From contig NZ_PNEO01000029.1 of assembly GCF_002870125.1 (NCBI RefSeq), positions 1-37,023 of the forward strand: a stretch of 37,023 bases of DNA, in the 5' to 3' direction. Numbering within the stretch: position 1 is the stretch's first letter; each line of letters begins with the position of its first letter. The DNA comes from Burkholderia sp. WAC0059 (GTDB lineage Bacteria > Pseudomonadota > Gammaproteobacteria > Burkholderiales > Burkholderiaceae). Shown here piece after piece: positions 8,344 to 16,104 of the stretch. Below the pieces are notes generated by a model. The model was not told the origin of the DNA. It saw nothing but the letters and a program-made list of their open reading frames with translations, and ran no database searches. The position numbers were made by a program, and so were the translations under genes.

Positions 8344-8913
8344 ATGGCAATCAAATCCGACCGATGGATCCGGCGCATGGCCGAAGAGCACAGGATGATC
8401 GAGCCGTTCGTGCCCGGCCAGGTCCGCACGTCCGAAGACGGCCGCAAGATCGTCAGCTACGGCACGTCGAGCTACGGCTACGACATTCGCTGCGCCGACG
8501 ATTTCAAGATCTTCACGAACATCAACTCGACCATCGTCGATCCCAAGAACTTCGACGAGAAGTCGTTCGTCGACTTCAAGGGCGAGGTCTGCATCATCCC
8601 GCCGAACTCGTTCGCGCTCGCGCGCACCGTCGAGTACTTCCGCATTCCGCGCAACGTCCTGACCGTGTGCCTCGGCAAGTCGACCTACGCGCGCTGCGGG
8701 ATCATCGTCAACGTGACGCCGTTCGAGCCGGAATGGGAAGGCTACGTCACGCTGGAGTTCTCGAATACGACACCTTTGCCTGCGAAAATCTACGCCAACG
8801 AAGGCGTCGCCCAGGTGCTGTTCTTCGAGAGCGACGAGGTTTGTGAAGTGTCCTACGCCGATCGCGGCGGCAAATACCAGGGGCAGCACGGCGTCACGCT
8901 GCCCAGGACCTGA
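8344..8913 (+). CDS. dcd: dCTP deaminase
   Basis: A 189-residue cytoplasmic enzyme converting dCTP to dUTP and ammonia, which feeds dUMP for thymidylate synthesis. The length matches the proteobacterial Dcd trimer subunit. The signature GKSTYARCGIIVNVTPFEP and the following LEFSNTTPLPAKIYANEG block, with the catalytic Glu in the GYVTLEF strand, are all present. So is the C-terminal ADRGGKYQGQHGVTLPR lid over the nucleotide. It ends 81 bases before the decarboxylase gene and may be co-transcribed with it. Confidence 0.97.
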   Translation: MAIKSDRWIRRMAEEHRMIEPFVPGQVRTSEDGRKIVSYGTSSYGYDIRCADDFKIFTNINSTIVDPKNFDEKSFVDFKGEVCIIPPNSFALARTVEYFRIPRNVLTVCLGKSTYARCGIIVNVTPFEPEWEGYVTLEFSNTTPLPAKIYANEGVAQVLFFESDEVCEVSYADRGGKYQGQHGVTLPRT

Positions 8914-8994
8914 GGCGCACGGGTTTCTCGCGCAGGTCGTCGGGAGGCCGCTGCACCGGATTTGCAGCGGTCGTTTCTTTTGGAGATTCGCCCC

Positions 8995-11274
8995 ATGAAG
9001 TTTCGTTTCCCCGTCGTTATCATCGACGAAGATTTCCGCTCCGAGAACATCTCGGGCTCGGGCATCCGGGCGCTGGCCGAAGCGATCGAGAAGGAGGGCG
9101 TGGAAGTGCTCGGGCTGACGAGCTACGGCGACCTCGCCTCGTTCGCGCAGCAGTCGAGCCGCGCCTCGTGCTTCATCCTCTCGATCGACGACGACGAGCT
9201 CCTGCCGTACGTCGAGGGCGGCGACGGCGAGGCGCCGGAGCACGCGCCCGCGATCGTCGCGCTGCGCGGCTTCGTGGAGGAGGTGCGCCGCCGCAACGCC
9301 GACATCCCGATCTTCCTGTACGGCGAGACGCGCACCTCGCGCCACCTGCCCAACGACATCCTGCGCGAGCTGCACGGCTTCATCCACATGTTCGAGGACA
9401 CGCCGGAGTTCGTCGCGCGCCACATCATCCGCGAGGCGAAGGTCTACCTCGACTCGCTCGCGCCGCCGTTCTTCAAGGAGCTCGTGAAGTACGCGGACGA
9501 AGGTTCGTACTCGTGGCACTGCCCGGGCCACTCGGGCGGCGTCGCGTTCCTGAAGAACCCGCTCGGGCAGATGTTCCACCAGTTCTTCGGCGAGAACATG
9601 CTGCGCGCGGACGTCTGCAACGCCGTCGACGAACTCGGCCAGTTGCTCGACCACACGGGGCCTGTCGCGGCCTCGGAGCGCAACGCGGCGCGCATCTTCA
9701 GCGCCGACCACCTGTTCTTCGTGACCAACGGCACCTCGACCTCGAACAAGATCGTCTGGCACGCGACCGTCGCGCCCGGCGACATCGTGCTCGTGGACCG
9801 CAACTGCCACAAGTCGATCCTGCACGCCATCACGATGACGGGCGCGATCCCGGTGTTCCTCACGCCGACGCGCAACCACTTCGGCATCATCGGGCCGATT
9901 CCGCGCGACGAGTTCAAGCCCGAGAACATCCGCAGGAAGATCGAGGCGAACCCGTTCGCGCGCGAGGCGCTTGCGAAGAACCCGAAGCTCAAGCCGCGCA
10001 TCCTCACCATCACGCAGAGCACCTACGACGGCGTGATCTACAACGTCGAGATGATCAAGGACCTGCTCGGCGACCTGCTCGACACGCTGCATTTCGACGA
10101 GGCGTGGCTGCCGCACGCCGAGTTCCACGCGTTCTACCAGGACATGCACGCGATCGGCGCGGGCCGCCCGCGCACGGGCGCGCTCGTGTTCGCGACGCAC
10201 TCCACGCACAAGCTGCTCGCCGGCATCTCGCAGGCCTCGCAGATCGTCGTGCAGGACTCGGAGCACGGCACGTTCGACCGCCACCGCTTCAACGAGGCGT
10301 ACCTGATGCACACCTCGACGAGCCCGCAGTACGCGATCATCGCCTCGTGCGACGTGGCCGCCGCGATGATGGAGCCGCCCGGCGGCACGGCGCTCGTCGA
10401 GGAGTCGATCGCCGAGGCGCTCGACTTCCGCCGCGCGATGCGCAAGGTCGACGCCGAGTACGGCGACGACTGGTTCTTCAAGGTGTGGGGCCCGGACGAG
10501 CTGACCGAGGAGGGCATCGGTTCCCGCGAGGACTGGGTCCTGCGGCCGAACGACCGCTGGCACGGCTTCGGTGCGCTCGCCGAAGGCTTCAACATGCTCG
10601 ACCCGATCAAGGCGACGATCATCACGCCGGGGCTCGACGTGGACGGCGAGTTCGGCGAGAGCGGCATTCCGGCCGCGATCGTCACGAAGTACCTAGCCGA
10701 GCACGGCATCATCGTCGAGAAGACGGGGCTCTACTCGTTCTTCATCATGTTCACGATCGGCATCACCAAGGGCCGCTGGAACTCGATGGTGACGGAGCTG
10801 CAGCAGTTCAAGGACGACTACGACAACAACCAGCCGCTCTGGCGCGTGCTGCCCGAGTTCGTCGCGCAGCATCCGGCCTACGAGCGCATCGGCCTGCGCG
10901 ACCTGTGCCAGCAGATCCACAGCGTCTATCGCGCCAACGACATCGCGCGCCTCACGACCGAGATGTACCTCTCGAACATGGAGCCCGCGATGAAGCCGTC
11001 CGAGGCGTTCGCCAAGCTCGCGCACCGCGAGGTGGACCGCGTGCCCATCGACGCGCTCGAGGGGCGCGTGACGTCGGTGCTGCTCACGCCCTATCCGCCG
11101 GGCATTCCGCTGCTGATTCCGGGCGAGCGCTTCAACCGGACGATCGTCAACTACCTGCGCTTCGCGCGCGAGTTCAACGCGCGCTTCCCGGGTTTCCATA
11201 CGGACATTCATGGCCTCGTCGCGGAAGCGGCCGACGGCCGTGTCGAATATTTCGTTGATTGTGTGCGGGACTGA
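8995..11274 (+). CDS. Orn/Lys/Arg decarboxylase, PLP-dependent fold type I (arginine decarboxylase AdiA-like)
   Basis: A 759-residue amino-acid decarboxylase with an N-terminal response-regulator-like wing domain (residues 1-130), a central PLP domain and a C-terminal domain. The PLP lysine is Lys406 in THSTHKLLAGIS, and SYSWHCPGHSGG is typical of the family. Its length is closest to biodegradative arginine decarboxylase AdiA (about 755) rather than LdcC (about 713), but substrate choice between Arg, Lys and Orn cannot be settled by eye. The enzyme consumes a proton and makes a diamine or agmatine, so roles in acid resistance or polyamine supply are likely. I chose the ATG at 8995 because GGAG (8982-8985) precedes it. 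An upstream in-frame ATG at 8962 lacks a ribosome-binding site. The next gene starts 3 bases after the stop. Confidence 0.92.
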   Translation: MKFRFPVVIIDEDFRSENISGSGIRALAEAIEKEGVEVLGLTSYGDLASFAQQSSRASCFILSIDDDELLPYVEGGDGEAPEHAPAIVALRGFVEEVRRRNADIPIFLYGETRTSRHLPNDILRELHGFIHMFEDTPEFVARHIIREAKVYLDSLAPPFFKELVKYADEGSYSWHCPGHSGGVAFLKNPLGQMFHQFFGENMLRADVCNAVDELGQLLDHTGPVAASERNAARIFSADHLFFVTNGTSTSNKIVWHATVAPGDIVLVDRNCHKSILHAITMTGAIPVFLTPTRNHFGIIGPIPRDEFKPENIRRKIEANPFAREALAKNPKLKPRILTITQSTYDGVIYNVEMIKDLLGDLLDTLHFDEAWLPHAEFHAFYQDMHAIGAGRPRTGALVFATHSTHKLLAGISQASQIVVQDSEHGTFDRHRFNEAYLMHTSTSPQYAIIASCDVAAAMMEPPGGTALVEESIAEALDFRRAMRKVDAEYGDDWFFKVWGPDELTEEGIGSREDWVLRPNDRWHGFGALAEGFNMLDPIKATIITPGLDVDGEFGESGIPAAIVTKYLAEHGIIVEKTGLYSFFIMFTIGITKGRWNSMVTELQQFKDDYDNNQPLWRVLPEFVAQHPAYERIGLRDLCQQIHSVYRANDIARLTTEMYLSNMEPAMKPSEAFAKLAHREVDRVPIDALEGRVTSVLLTPYPPGIPLLIPGERFNRTIVNYLRFAREFNARFPGFHTDIHGLVAEAADGRVEYFVDCVRD

Positions 11275-11277
11275 GAG

Positions 11278-11982
11278 ATGAAAAGCTGGACGAAGGCGCG
11301 CGCCCGCTGGTGGGGCGTCGCCGGGATGGCGGCGGCGTTGTGGCTCGGCGCGGGCACGGCGCATGCCGAAGTGGCGGCGGCCGACCCGATCGATTCGGGC
11401 ATGCGCGCCTGCCTCGCGCGCGCGGACCGCTCGTCGACGGCGGGGCAGGTGCAGTGCATGGACGCCGCGCGCACGGCGTGGCAGGGCGCGACCGACGCCG
11501 CCTACGCGCAGTTGATTGCGAAGCTGCCGCCGGCGCAGGGTCGGCGCTGGCAGTTGAGCGAGCAGCGCTGGAACGCGTGGCGCGCGGCCGAGGACCCGCT
11601 CGTGCGCGCCGTGTTCGCGACGACGAAGGGCTCGCTCTATCTGCAGTACGAGGCCGACATGCGGCTGCAGCCGGTACGCGACCACGCGCTCGCGCTGCGT
11701 GTCCAGACGGCGCAGCAGGACCCGGCTTCGCCGCCGCGCGCGCGCGCCTGCTCAGACGACGCGCAGTGCGAGCACGCGACGTTCGACCTGAACCGCTATT
11801 ACCGGCGCCTCGCGGCGCGCTTGCCGGCTCGCTCGCGGCCCGCGCTCTGGCGCGCGCAGCGCGCCTGGCGCGCGTACCGCGACGCGACCACGCCGCTCAT
11901 CGACGAGCGCGGCCAGCTCGACCTCATCGGCGCGCGCGTGGCGACGCTCAAGCGGCTTTCGGAAACCGTCGGGAACCACTGA
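11278..11982 (+). CDS. Secreted LprI/DUF1311-type protein with two repeats
   Basis: A 234-residue exported protein with a signal peptide cleaved after GTAHA (residue 30). Two lysozyme-inhibitor LprI-like (DUF1311) units follow. Each has the family's Trp/Arg helix pattern: RRWQLSEQRWNAWRAAEDPL in the first and ALWRAQRAWRAYRDATTPLI in the second. Each is preceded by a cysteine pair (MRACLARAD...VQC; RACSDDAQC). The family includes periplasmic lysozyme inhibitors and many uncharacterised envelope proteins. Here function is unproved. The start codon lies 3 bases after the decarboxylase stop codon, so translation is probably coupled. Confidence 0.75.
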   Translation: MKSWTKARARWWGVAGMAAALWLGAGTAHAEVAAADPIDSGMRACLARADRSSTAGQVQCMDAARTAWQGATDAAYAQLIAKLPPAQGRRWQLSEQRWNAWRAAEDPLVRAVFATTKGSLYLQYEADMRLQPVRDHALALRVQTAQQDPASPPRARACSDDAQCEHATFDLNRYYRRLAARLPARSRPALWRAQRAWRAYRDATTPLIDERGQLDLIGARVATLKRLSETVGNH

Positions 11983-12028
11983 CTGAGCGCGCGGGTGGGC
12001 GAGCGGGCGGTGGAGAGAAGGCGGGCCG

Positions 12029-12062
12029 CCGGGGAAGGGGCGCGCGAGCGCGCCTTCCCCGG
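12029..12062. terminator. Strong hairpin between convergent genes (possible terminator, no U-tract)
   Basis: CCGGGGAA pairs with TTCCCCGG around an inner GGCGCG/CGCGCC stem, with a two-base bulge. It lies between the convergent LprI-like gene and argH. There is no T-run on either strand, so termination is only inferred. Confidence 0.4.
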
Positions 12063-12091
12063 GGTCGATCGAGTTTGTCTCGAGTCGGCCG

Positions 12092-13495
12092 TTACAGCGC
12101 CGCGCGCGCGGCCGCGATGGCGGCGCGCACCTGGTCGGGCGCCGTGCCGCCCGGATGGTTGCGGCTCGCGACCGAGCCGTCGAGCGTCAGCACGCCGAAC
12201 ACGTCGTCGCCGATCAGATGCGAGACGCTCGGCAGCTCGCGGCGCATCTCATCGAGCGTGAGGTCGGCAAGGTCGCAGTTGCGCTCCACGCAGATGCGCA
12301 CCGCGTGCGCGACGGCCTCGTGCGCGTCGCGAAACGGCAGGCCGCGCTTGACGAGGTAGTCGGCGAGGTCGGTCGCCGTCGAGAAGCCCTGCAGGGCCGC
12401 CGCGCGCATCGCCTCGGGCTTCACGCGGATGCCCGCCACCATTTCCGCGAAGATGCGCAGCGTGTCGGCCACGGTGTCGACCGTGTCGAAGAGCGGTTCC
12501 TTGTCTTCCTGATTGTCCTTGTTGTAGGCGAGCGGCTGGCCCTTCATCAGCGTGAGCAGGCCCATCAGGTGGCCGTTCACGCGGCCCGTTTTGCCGCGCG
12601 CGAGCTCGGGCACGTCCGGGTTCTTCTTCTGCGGCATGATCGACGAGCCCGTGCAGAAGCGGTCGGCGAGATCGATGAAGCCGACGCGCGGGCTCATCCA
12701 GAGCACCAGTTCCTCGGAGAAGCGCGAGACGTGCGTCATCACGAGCGCGGCGGCGGCCGTGAATTCGATTGCGAAGTCGCGGTCCGAGACGGCGTCGAGC
12801 GAGTTCGCGCAGATGCCGTCGAAGCCGAGCGTCTTCGCCACGGCGTGGCGGTCGATCGGATAGCTCGTGCCCGCGAGCGCGGCCGCGCCGAGCGGCAGGC
12901 GGTTCACGCGCCGGCGGCAGTCGACGAGGCGTTCGGCGTCGCGCGAGAACATCTCGACGTAGGCGAGCAGGTGATGGCCGAACGTGACCGGTTGCGCGAC
13001 CTGCAGGTGCGTGAAGCCGGGCAGGATCGTGGCCGCGTGCTCGTCGGCGAGGTCGAGCAGCGCCGTGCGCAGGTCTTTCAGCAGGCCGCCGATGCGGTCG
13101 ATCTCGCCGCGCAGCCACAGGCGGATGTCGGTCGCGACCTGGTCGTTGCGCGAGCGGCCGGTGTGCAGGCGCTTGCCCGCGTCGCCGATGAGCGCCGTGA
13201 GGCGCGCCTCGATGTTCAGGTGCACGTCCTCGAGGTCGAGCAGCCACTCGAACTCGCCGCGCTCGATCTCGCCCCGGATCTGCGCCATGCCGCGCTCGAT
13301 CGCGGCGCGGTCGTCGGCGGAGATGATCTTCTGCGCGGCGAGCATCGCGGCGTGCGCGAGCGAGCCGTCGATGTCGACGAGCGCGAGCCGCTTGTCGAAG
13401 AAGACGGACGACGTGTAGCGCTTGACGAGCTCGGACATCGGCTCCGAGAAGCGGGCCGACCAGGCTTCGCCCTTTTTGTGCAGTTGGGACGTCAT
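12092..13495 (-). CDS. argH: Argininosuccinate lyase
   Basis: A 467-residue enzyme of the fumarase/aspartase superfamily that splits argininosuccinate into arginine and fumarate, the last step of arginine synthesis. The family signature GSSIMPQKKNPD is at residues 283-294, including the catalytic Ser in the flexible loop. The conserved GRSRNDQVATD block is at about 113-123, and a conserved His lies in GFTHLQVAQ (about 163). The length is normal. A minus-strand TAAAAT (13569-13574) lies 73 bases before the ATG. It stands alone and is convergent with the LprI-like gene. Confidence 0.97.
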   Translation of the reverse strand: MTSQLHKKGEAWSARFSEPMSELVKRYTSSVFFDKRLALVDIDGSLAHAAMLAAQKIISADDRAAIERGMAQIRGEIERGEFEWLLDLEDVHLNIEARLTALIGDAGKRLHTGRSRNDQVATDIRLWLRGEIDRIGGLLKDLRTALLDLADEHAATILPGFTHLQVAQPVTFGHHLLAYVEMFSRDAERLVDCRRRVNRLPLGAAALAGTSYPIDRHAVAKTLGFDGICANSLDAVSDRDFAIEFTAAAALVMTHVSRFSEELVLWMSPRVGFIDLADRFCTGSSIMPQKKNPDVPELARGKTGRVNGHLMGLLTLMKGQPLAYNKDNQEDKEPLFDTVDTVADTLRIFAEMVAGIRVKPEAMRAAALQGFSTATDLADYLVKRGLPFRDAHEAVAHAVRICVERNCDLADLTLDEMRRELPSVSHLIGDDVFGVLTLDGSVASRNHPGGTAPDQVRAAIAAARAAL

Positions 13496-13568
13496 GGTGT
13501 GGAGGCTGTGAACGTGCGGTGACTGGGCGCGCCGCGCGCGCGATGCGTCGCGGCGGGGAAAGACGGCG

Positions 13569-13574
13569 ATTTTA
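13569..13574 (-). promoter_or_regulatory. Candidate -10 box of argH
   Basis: Minus-strand TAAAAT in GGTAAAATCGCC lies 73 bases upstream of the argH ATG. No -35 resembles TTGACA. Confidence 0.45.
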
Positions 13575-13666
13575 CCATTCGCGCCGGCCTTTCCAGACCT
13601 TCCCGGGCCTGCACCGGCTCATTCCGGTACGCCTGATGCGCCGGGCCGCGGCGCGCGGCGGCGGGA

Positions 13667-14509
13667 TCAGCCGCGCGCGTCGTCGGCGCGCACCAGCACG
13701 ACGAGCTTCAGGTCTTCGCGATGCGCGGGCTTCAGCGTGATCTGGTCGTAGGCGAGGCGGCCGTCGCGCGGATGGTTGAACTCGCGCCGCCCGCCTTCGC
13801 GCTCGCCGACGTCCTGCGAGGCCCAGAAGCGCGCGAAGTCGTCGTTCGCGGCGGCCAGCGCGTCGAGCAGCGCGCGCGTCGGGGCGTCGTTCAGGTGCCG
13901 GATCGTGTCGGCGCGGAACTCGGCGACGAGGCGCCGCGCGCGCGTTTCCCAGTCGACGATGAGCGCGCGCGCGGCCGGTGCCGTGAACGTGAAGCGCAGC
14001 AGGTTGCGGTCGCGCGCGCCGTCGTCGAGCCAGCCGACGAACAGTGCTGCTGCGCGCGCGTTCCAGGCGAGCGCGTTCCACTGCCGGTCGAGCACGTAGG
14101 CGGGCGCGTCGATGAGCTGGACCGTCTCGATGAGCGTCGCGGGCGCGTCGGCGGCGGCCGGGTCCGGCTCGGCGGGGTCGCGCTGGGTGGCCAGCTCGAA
14201 CAGGTAGGCGCGCTCGGCGCGCGAAAGCTGGAGCGCGACGGCGATCCGCGCGAGCGCGTCGGCGGACGCCGACACGGGCCGCCCCTGCTCGATCCACGTG
14301 TACCAGGTCGGGCTCACGCCGCAGAGCTGCGCGACCTCCTCGCGGCGCAGGCCCGGCGTGCGCCGGCGCGGTCCCGGCGGCAGCCCGACGGCGAGCGGCG
14401 AGAGCCGTTCGCGATGGGTGCGGATGAAGTCGCCGAGCGCGCGCGCGGGCGTGGCGTCGGGCGTCTTCGTCGGGTCGGCTTCCGGGAGATCGGTGGGCGT
14501 GGCGGTCAT
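13667..14509 (-). CDS. XRE-family regulator with MmyB-like ligand-binding domain
   Basis: A 280-residue DNA-binding protein. Residues about 25-105 hold the helix-turn-helix: LGDFIRTHRERL, then RRTPGLRREEVAQLCGVS and WYTWIEQGRPV. The remainder is the MmyB-like domain (PAYVLDRQWNALAWN, then FRADTIRHLNDAPTRALLDAL and HPRDGRLAYDQ). That domain binds a small hydrophobic ligand, such as a fatty acid, in characterised members. Such regulators usually repress a divergent reductase or dehydrogenase gene; none is present here. An inverted repeat upstream (14551-14574) is a plausible own operator. Target and ligand are unknown. Confidence 0.88.
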   Translation of the reverse strand: MTATPTDLPEADPTKTPDATPARALGDFIRTHRERLSPLAVGLPPGPRRRTPGLRREEVAQLCGVSPTWYTWIEQGRPVSASADALARIAVALQLSRAERAYLFELATQRDPAEPDPAAADAPATLIETVQLIDAPAYVLDRQWNALAWNARAAALFVGWLDDGARDRNLLRFTFTAPAARALIVDWETRARRLVAEFRADTIRHLNDAPTRALLDALAAANDDFARFWASQDVGEREGGRREFNHPRDGRLAYDQITLKPAHREDLKLVVLVRADDARG

Positions 14510-14550
14510 GACGGCGGGGAACGGGGGTGTGTCGATACCAGAATAATTGT

Positions 14551-14574
14551 CCAGCCTGTACTGGTAGAGGCTGG
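14551..14574. promoter_or_regulatory. Inverted-repeat operator candidate upstream of the MmyB-like regulator
   Basis: CCAGCCT-N10-AGGCTGG lies 42 bases upstream of the regulator's start codon, in a locally AT-richer patch. CCAGCCTGTACTGG also forms a smaller overlapping dyad. Position and symmetry suit autoregulation by the HTH protein; this is an inference. Confidence 0.5.
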
Positions 14575-14656
14575 CTCTATTGTAGCGGCAGGATGGAAGC
14601 GAGGCGGCGGCGGGCGTCCGTCCGTCAAGTCTGCCGGGCTTTTCGTGCGAGGCCGG

Positions 14657-14794
14657 TCAGCCAGGCCGTTCGTCGATCCGTCGACCGAGGCGCCGTTTCG
14701 TCGCGATGCCGTTGATCGTCGGCGGGATGTCGTGCCGCTGGCGCTTGCTCGTGCCGCCGCGTCCGGCGGCGTAGGTCGGTCCTGAGGACTTCAC
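14657..14794 (-). CDS. Candidate small basic protein, 45 residues (uncertain)
   Basis: A GTG-start frame on the minus strand encodes a Lys/Arg-rich peptide including KRQRHDIPPTINGIATKRRL. Third codon positions are nearly all G or C, as in the real genes around it, and the composition is not the Arg/Ala/Pro noise of shadow frames. The ribosome-binding site is poor (GAAGAAA) and I do not recognise a family. The same frame stays open upstream to about 14854. It could equally be the tail of a decayed gene. Confidence 0.3.
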   Translation of the reverse strand: MKSSGPTYAAGRGGTSKRQRHDIPPTINGIATKRRLGRRIDERPG

Positions 14795-15021
14795 GGCGGG
14801 TTTCTTCAGGGGGGCGGCCGACCGGGCGTTGATGGGCGGGGCGGCGGGAAAGCGCTATGACGCACTGCGAAAGACGGGGACGCGGACGGGACGGGAGCGC
14901 GCGACGGGAGGGCGCAAGGCGGGCGGAGCCGGGCAAGCAGGCTGCGGAGCGCGCAACCGGAGCGTCGGCCGGCGCGGCTCGCGCGGCGGGCGGCCGCCGT
15001 TGGGGGCCAGAAGCTGCGTGC

Positions 15022-15027
15022 TACCAT
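15022..15027 (+). promoter_or_regulatory. Candidate -10 box of the hem operon
   Basis: TACCAT with TTGGGG 16 bases upstream (15000-15005) gives a plausible if weak sigma-70 promoter, 51 bases before the hemC ATG. Confidence 0.4.
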
Positions 15028-15038
15028 TGACCGTTATC

Positions 15039-15071
15039 CGACTCCGTTTTTTCGACTCCGTTATTCGACTC
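15039..15071 (+). repeat. Three short direct repeats in the hemC leader
   Basis: CGACTCCGTT occurs at 15039-15048 and 15053-15062, with a third partial copy CGACTC at 15066-15071. The period is 14 then 13 bases. The repeats lie between the probable transcription start and the hemC ATG. Confidence 0.6.
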
Positions 15072-15078
15072 ACCGGTC

Positions 15079-16104
15079 ATGAACGCCACGACGTCATCCG
15101 CGCCTTCGCCGCGCACGCTCGTAATCGCTTCGCGGGAGAGTCGCCTCGCGATGTGGCAGGCTGAGCACGTGCAGGCCGCGCTGCGCACGGCCTATCCGTC
15201 CTGCGACGTGCGAATCGTCGGCATGACCACGCGCGGCGACGAGATTCTCGATCGCACGCTCTCGAAGGTCGGCGGCAAGGGGCTGTTCGTCAAGGAACTG
15301 GAGACGGCGCTCGCGGAAGGCCGCGCCGACCTCGCCGTGCATTCGCTCAAGGACGTGCCGATGGAGCTGCCCGACGGCTTCGCGCTCGCGGCGATCATGG
15401 CGCGCGAGGACCCGCGCGACGCGCTCGTCTCGAACGTCTGCGAGTCGCTCGCGGCGCTGCCGCCGGGCAGCGTGGTCGGTACCTCCAGCCTGCGTCGCGA
15501 GGCCATGCTGCGCGCGCGCCACGCGCATCTCGACGTAAAGCCGCTGCGCGGCAACCTCGACACGCGGCTCGCGAAGCTCGACCGCGGCGACTACGCGGCG
15601 ATCATCCTCGCCGCTGCCGGCCTGAAGCGTCTCGGTCTCGGCGCGCGCATCCGCGCGCTGCTCGAGCCCGAGGACAGTCTGCCGGCCGCCGGGCAGGGCG
15701 CGCTCGGCATCGAGATTCGCGCGGACCGCGCCGACCTCGCCGCCTGGCTCGCGCCGCTGCACGACGCGCGGACCGCGGCGGCGGTCGAGGCGGAGCGGAT
15801 GGTGTCGCGCCGGCTCGGCGGCAGTTGCTCGGTGCCGCTTGCCGCCTACGCGTGCTGGCGCGACGACGTGCTCCATCTGCGCGGCAGCGTGGCGACGCCG
15901 GACGCGAGCCGCGTGCTGCGCGCCCAGGGCGAGGCGCGTCTTGCCGACGGCGTCGCGCTCGAGGCGGCCGGCATCGGGTTCGCGCTCGAGCTCGGCCGCG
16001 AGGTGGCGCAGGCGCTCGTCGCGCAAGGCGCCGACGCGATCGTGCGCGAGCTCGCCGGCGCAGTGGGCACCGCGGGCACGGCCGGCGGGCGGCCGGACGC
16101 GTGA
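15079..16104 (+). CDS. hemC: Hydroxymethylbilane synthase (porphobilinogen deaminase)
   Basis: A 341-residue cytoplasmic enzyme joining four porphobilinogen molecules into hydroxymethylbilane. The cofactor-attachment cysteine is Cys250 in RLGGSCSVPLAAYA. The conserved blocks are present: VGGKGLFVKELE, LAVHSLKDVPMELP, GTSSLRREA, LRGNLDTRLAKLD and LPAAGQGALGIE. The first residues are Ser/Thr-rich before the catalytic fold begins at LVIASRES. The stop codon overlaps the hemD start by one base (TGATG), marking the first gene of a coupled operon. Confidence 0.97.
   Translation: MNATTSSAPSPRTLVIASRESRLAMWQAEHVQAALRTAYPSCDVRIVGMTTRGDEILDRTLSKVGGKGLFVKELETALAEGRADLAVHSLKDVPMELPDGFALAAIMAREDPRDALVSNVCESLAALPPGSVVGTSSLRREAMLRARHAHLDVKPLRGNLDTRLAKLDRGDYAAIILAAAGLKRLGLGARIRALLEPEDSLPAAGQGALGIEIRADRADLAAWLAPLHDARTAAAVEAERMVSRRLGGSCSVPLAAYACWRDDVLHLRGSVATPDASRVLRAQGEARLADGVALEAAGIGFALELGREVAQALVAQGADAIVRELAGAVGTAGTAGGRPDA

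Larger units (their letters stand above)
14510..15078. other. Intergenic region between the MmyB-like regulator and hemC
   Basis: About 570 bases. It holds the inverted repeat at 14551-14574, the uncertain small frame at 14657-14794, a GC-rich featureless part (14800-15000), the hemC -10 candidate (15022-15027) and three short direct repeats (15039-15071). Confidence 0.55.

Noticed and set aside
8035..10563. 842-codon open frame antisense to dcd and the decarboxylase
   Set aside because: Runs across two real genes and an intergenic region with typical shadow composition (RDR, VAR, LAR runs).
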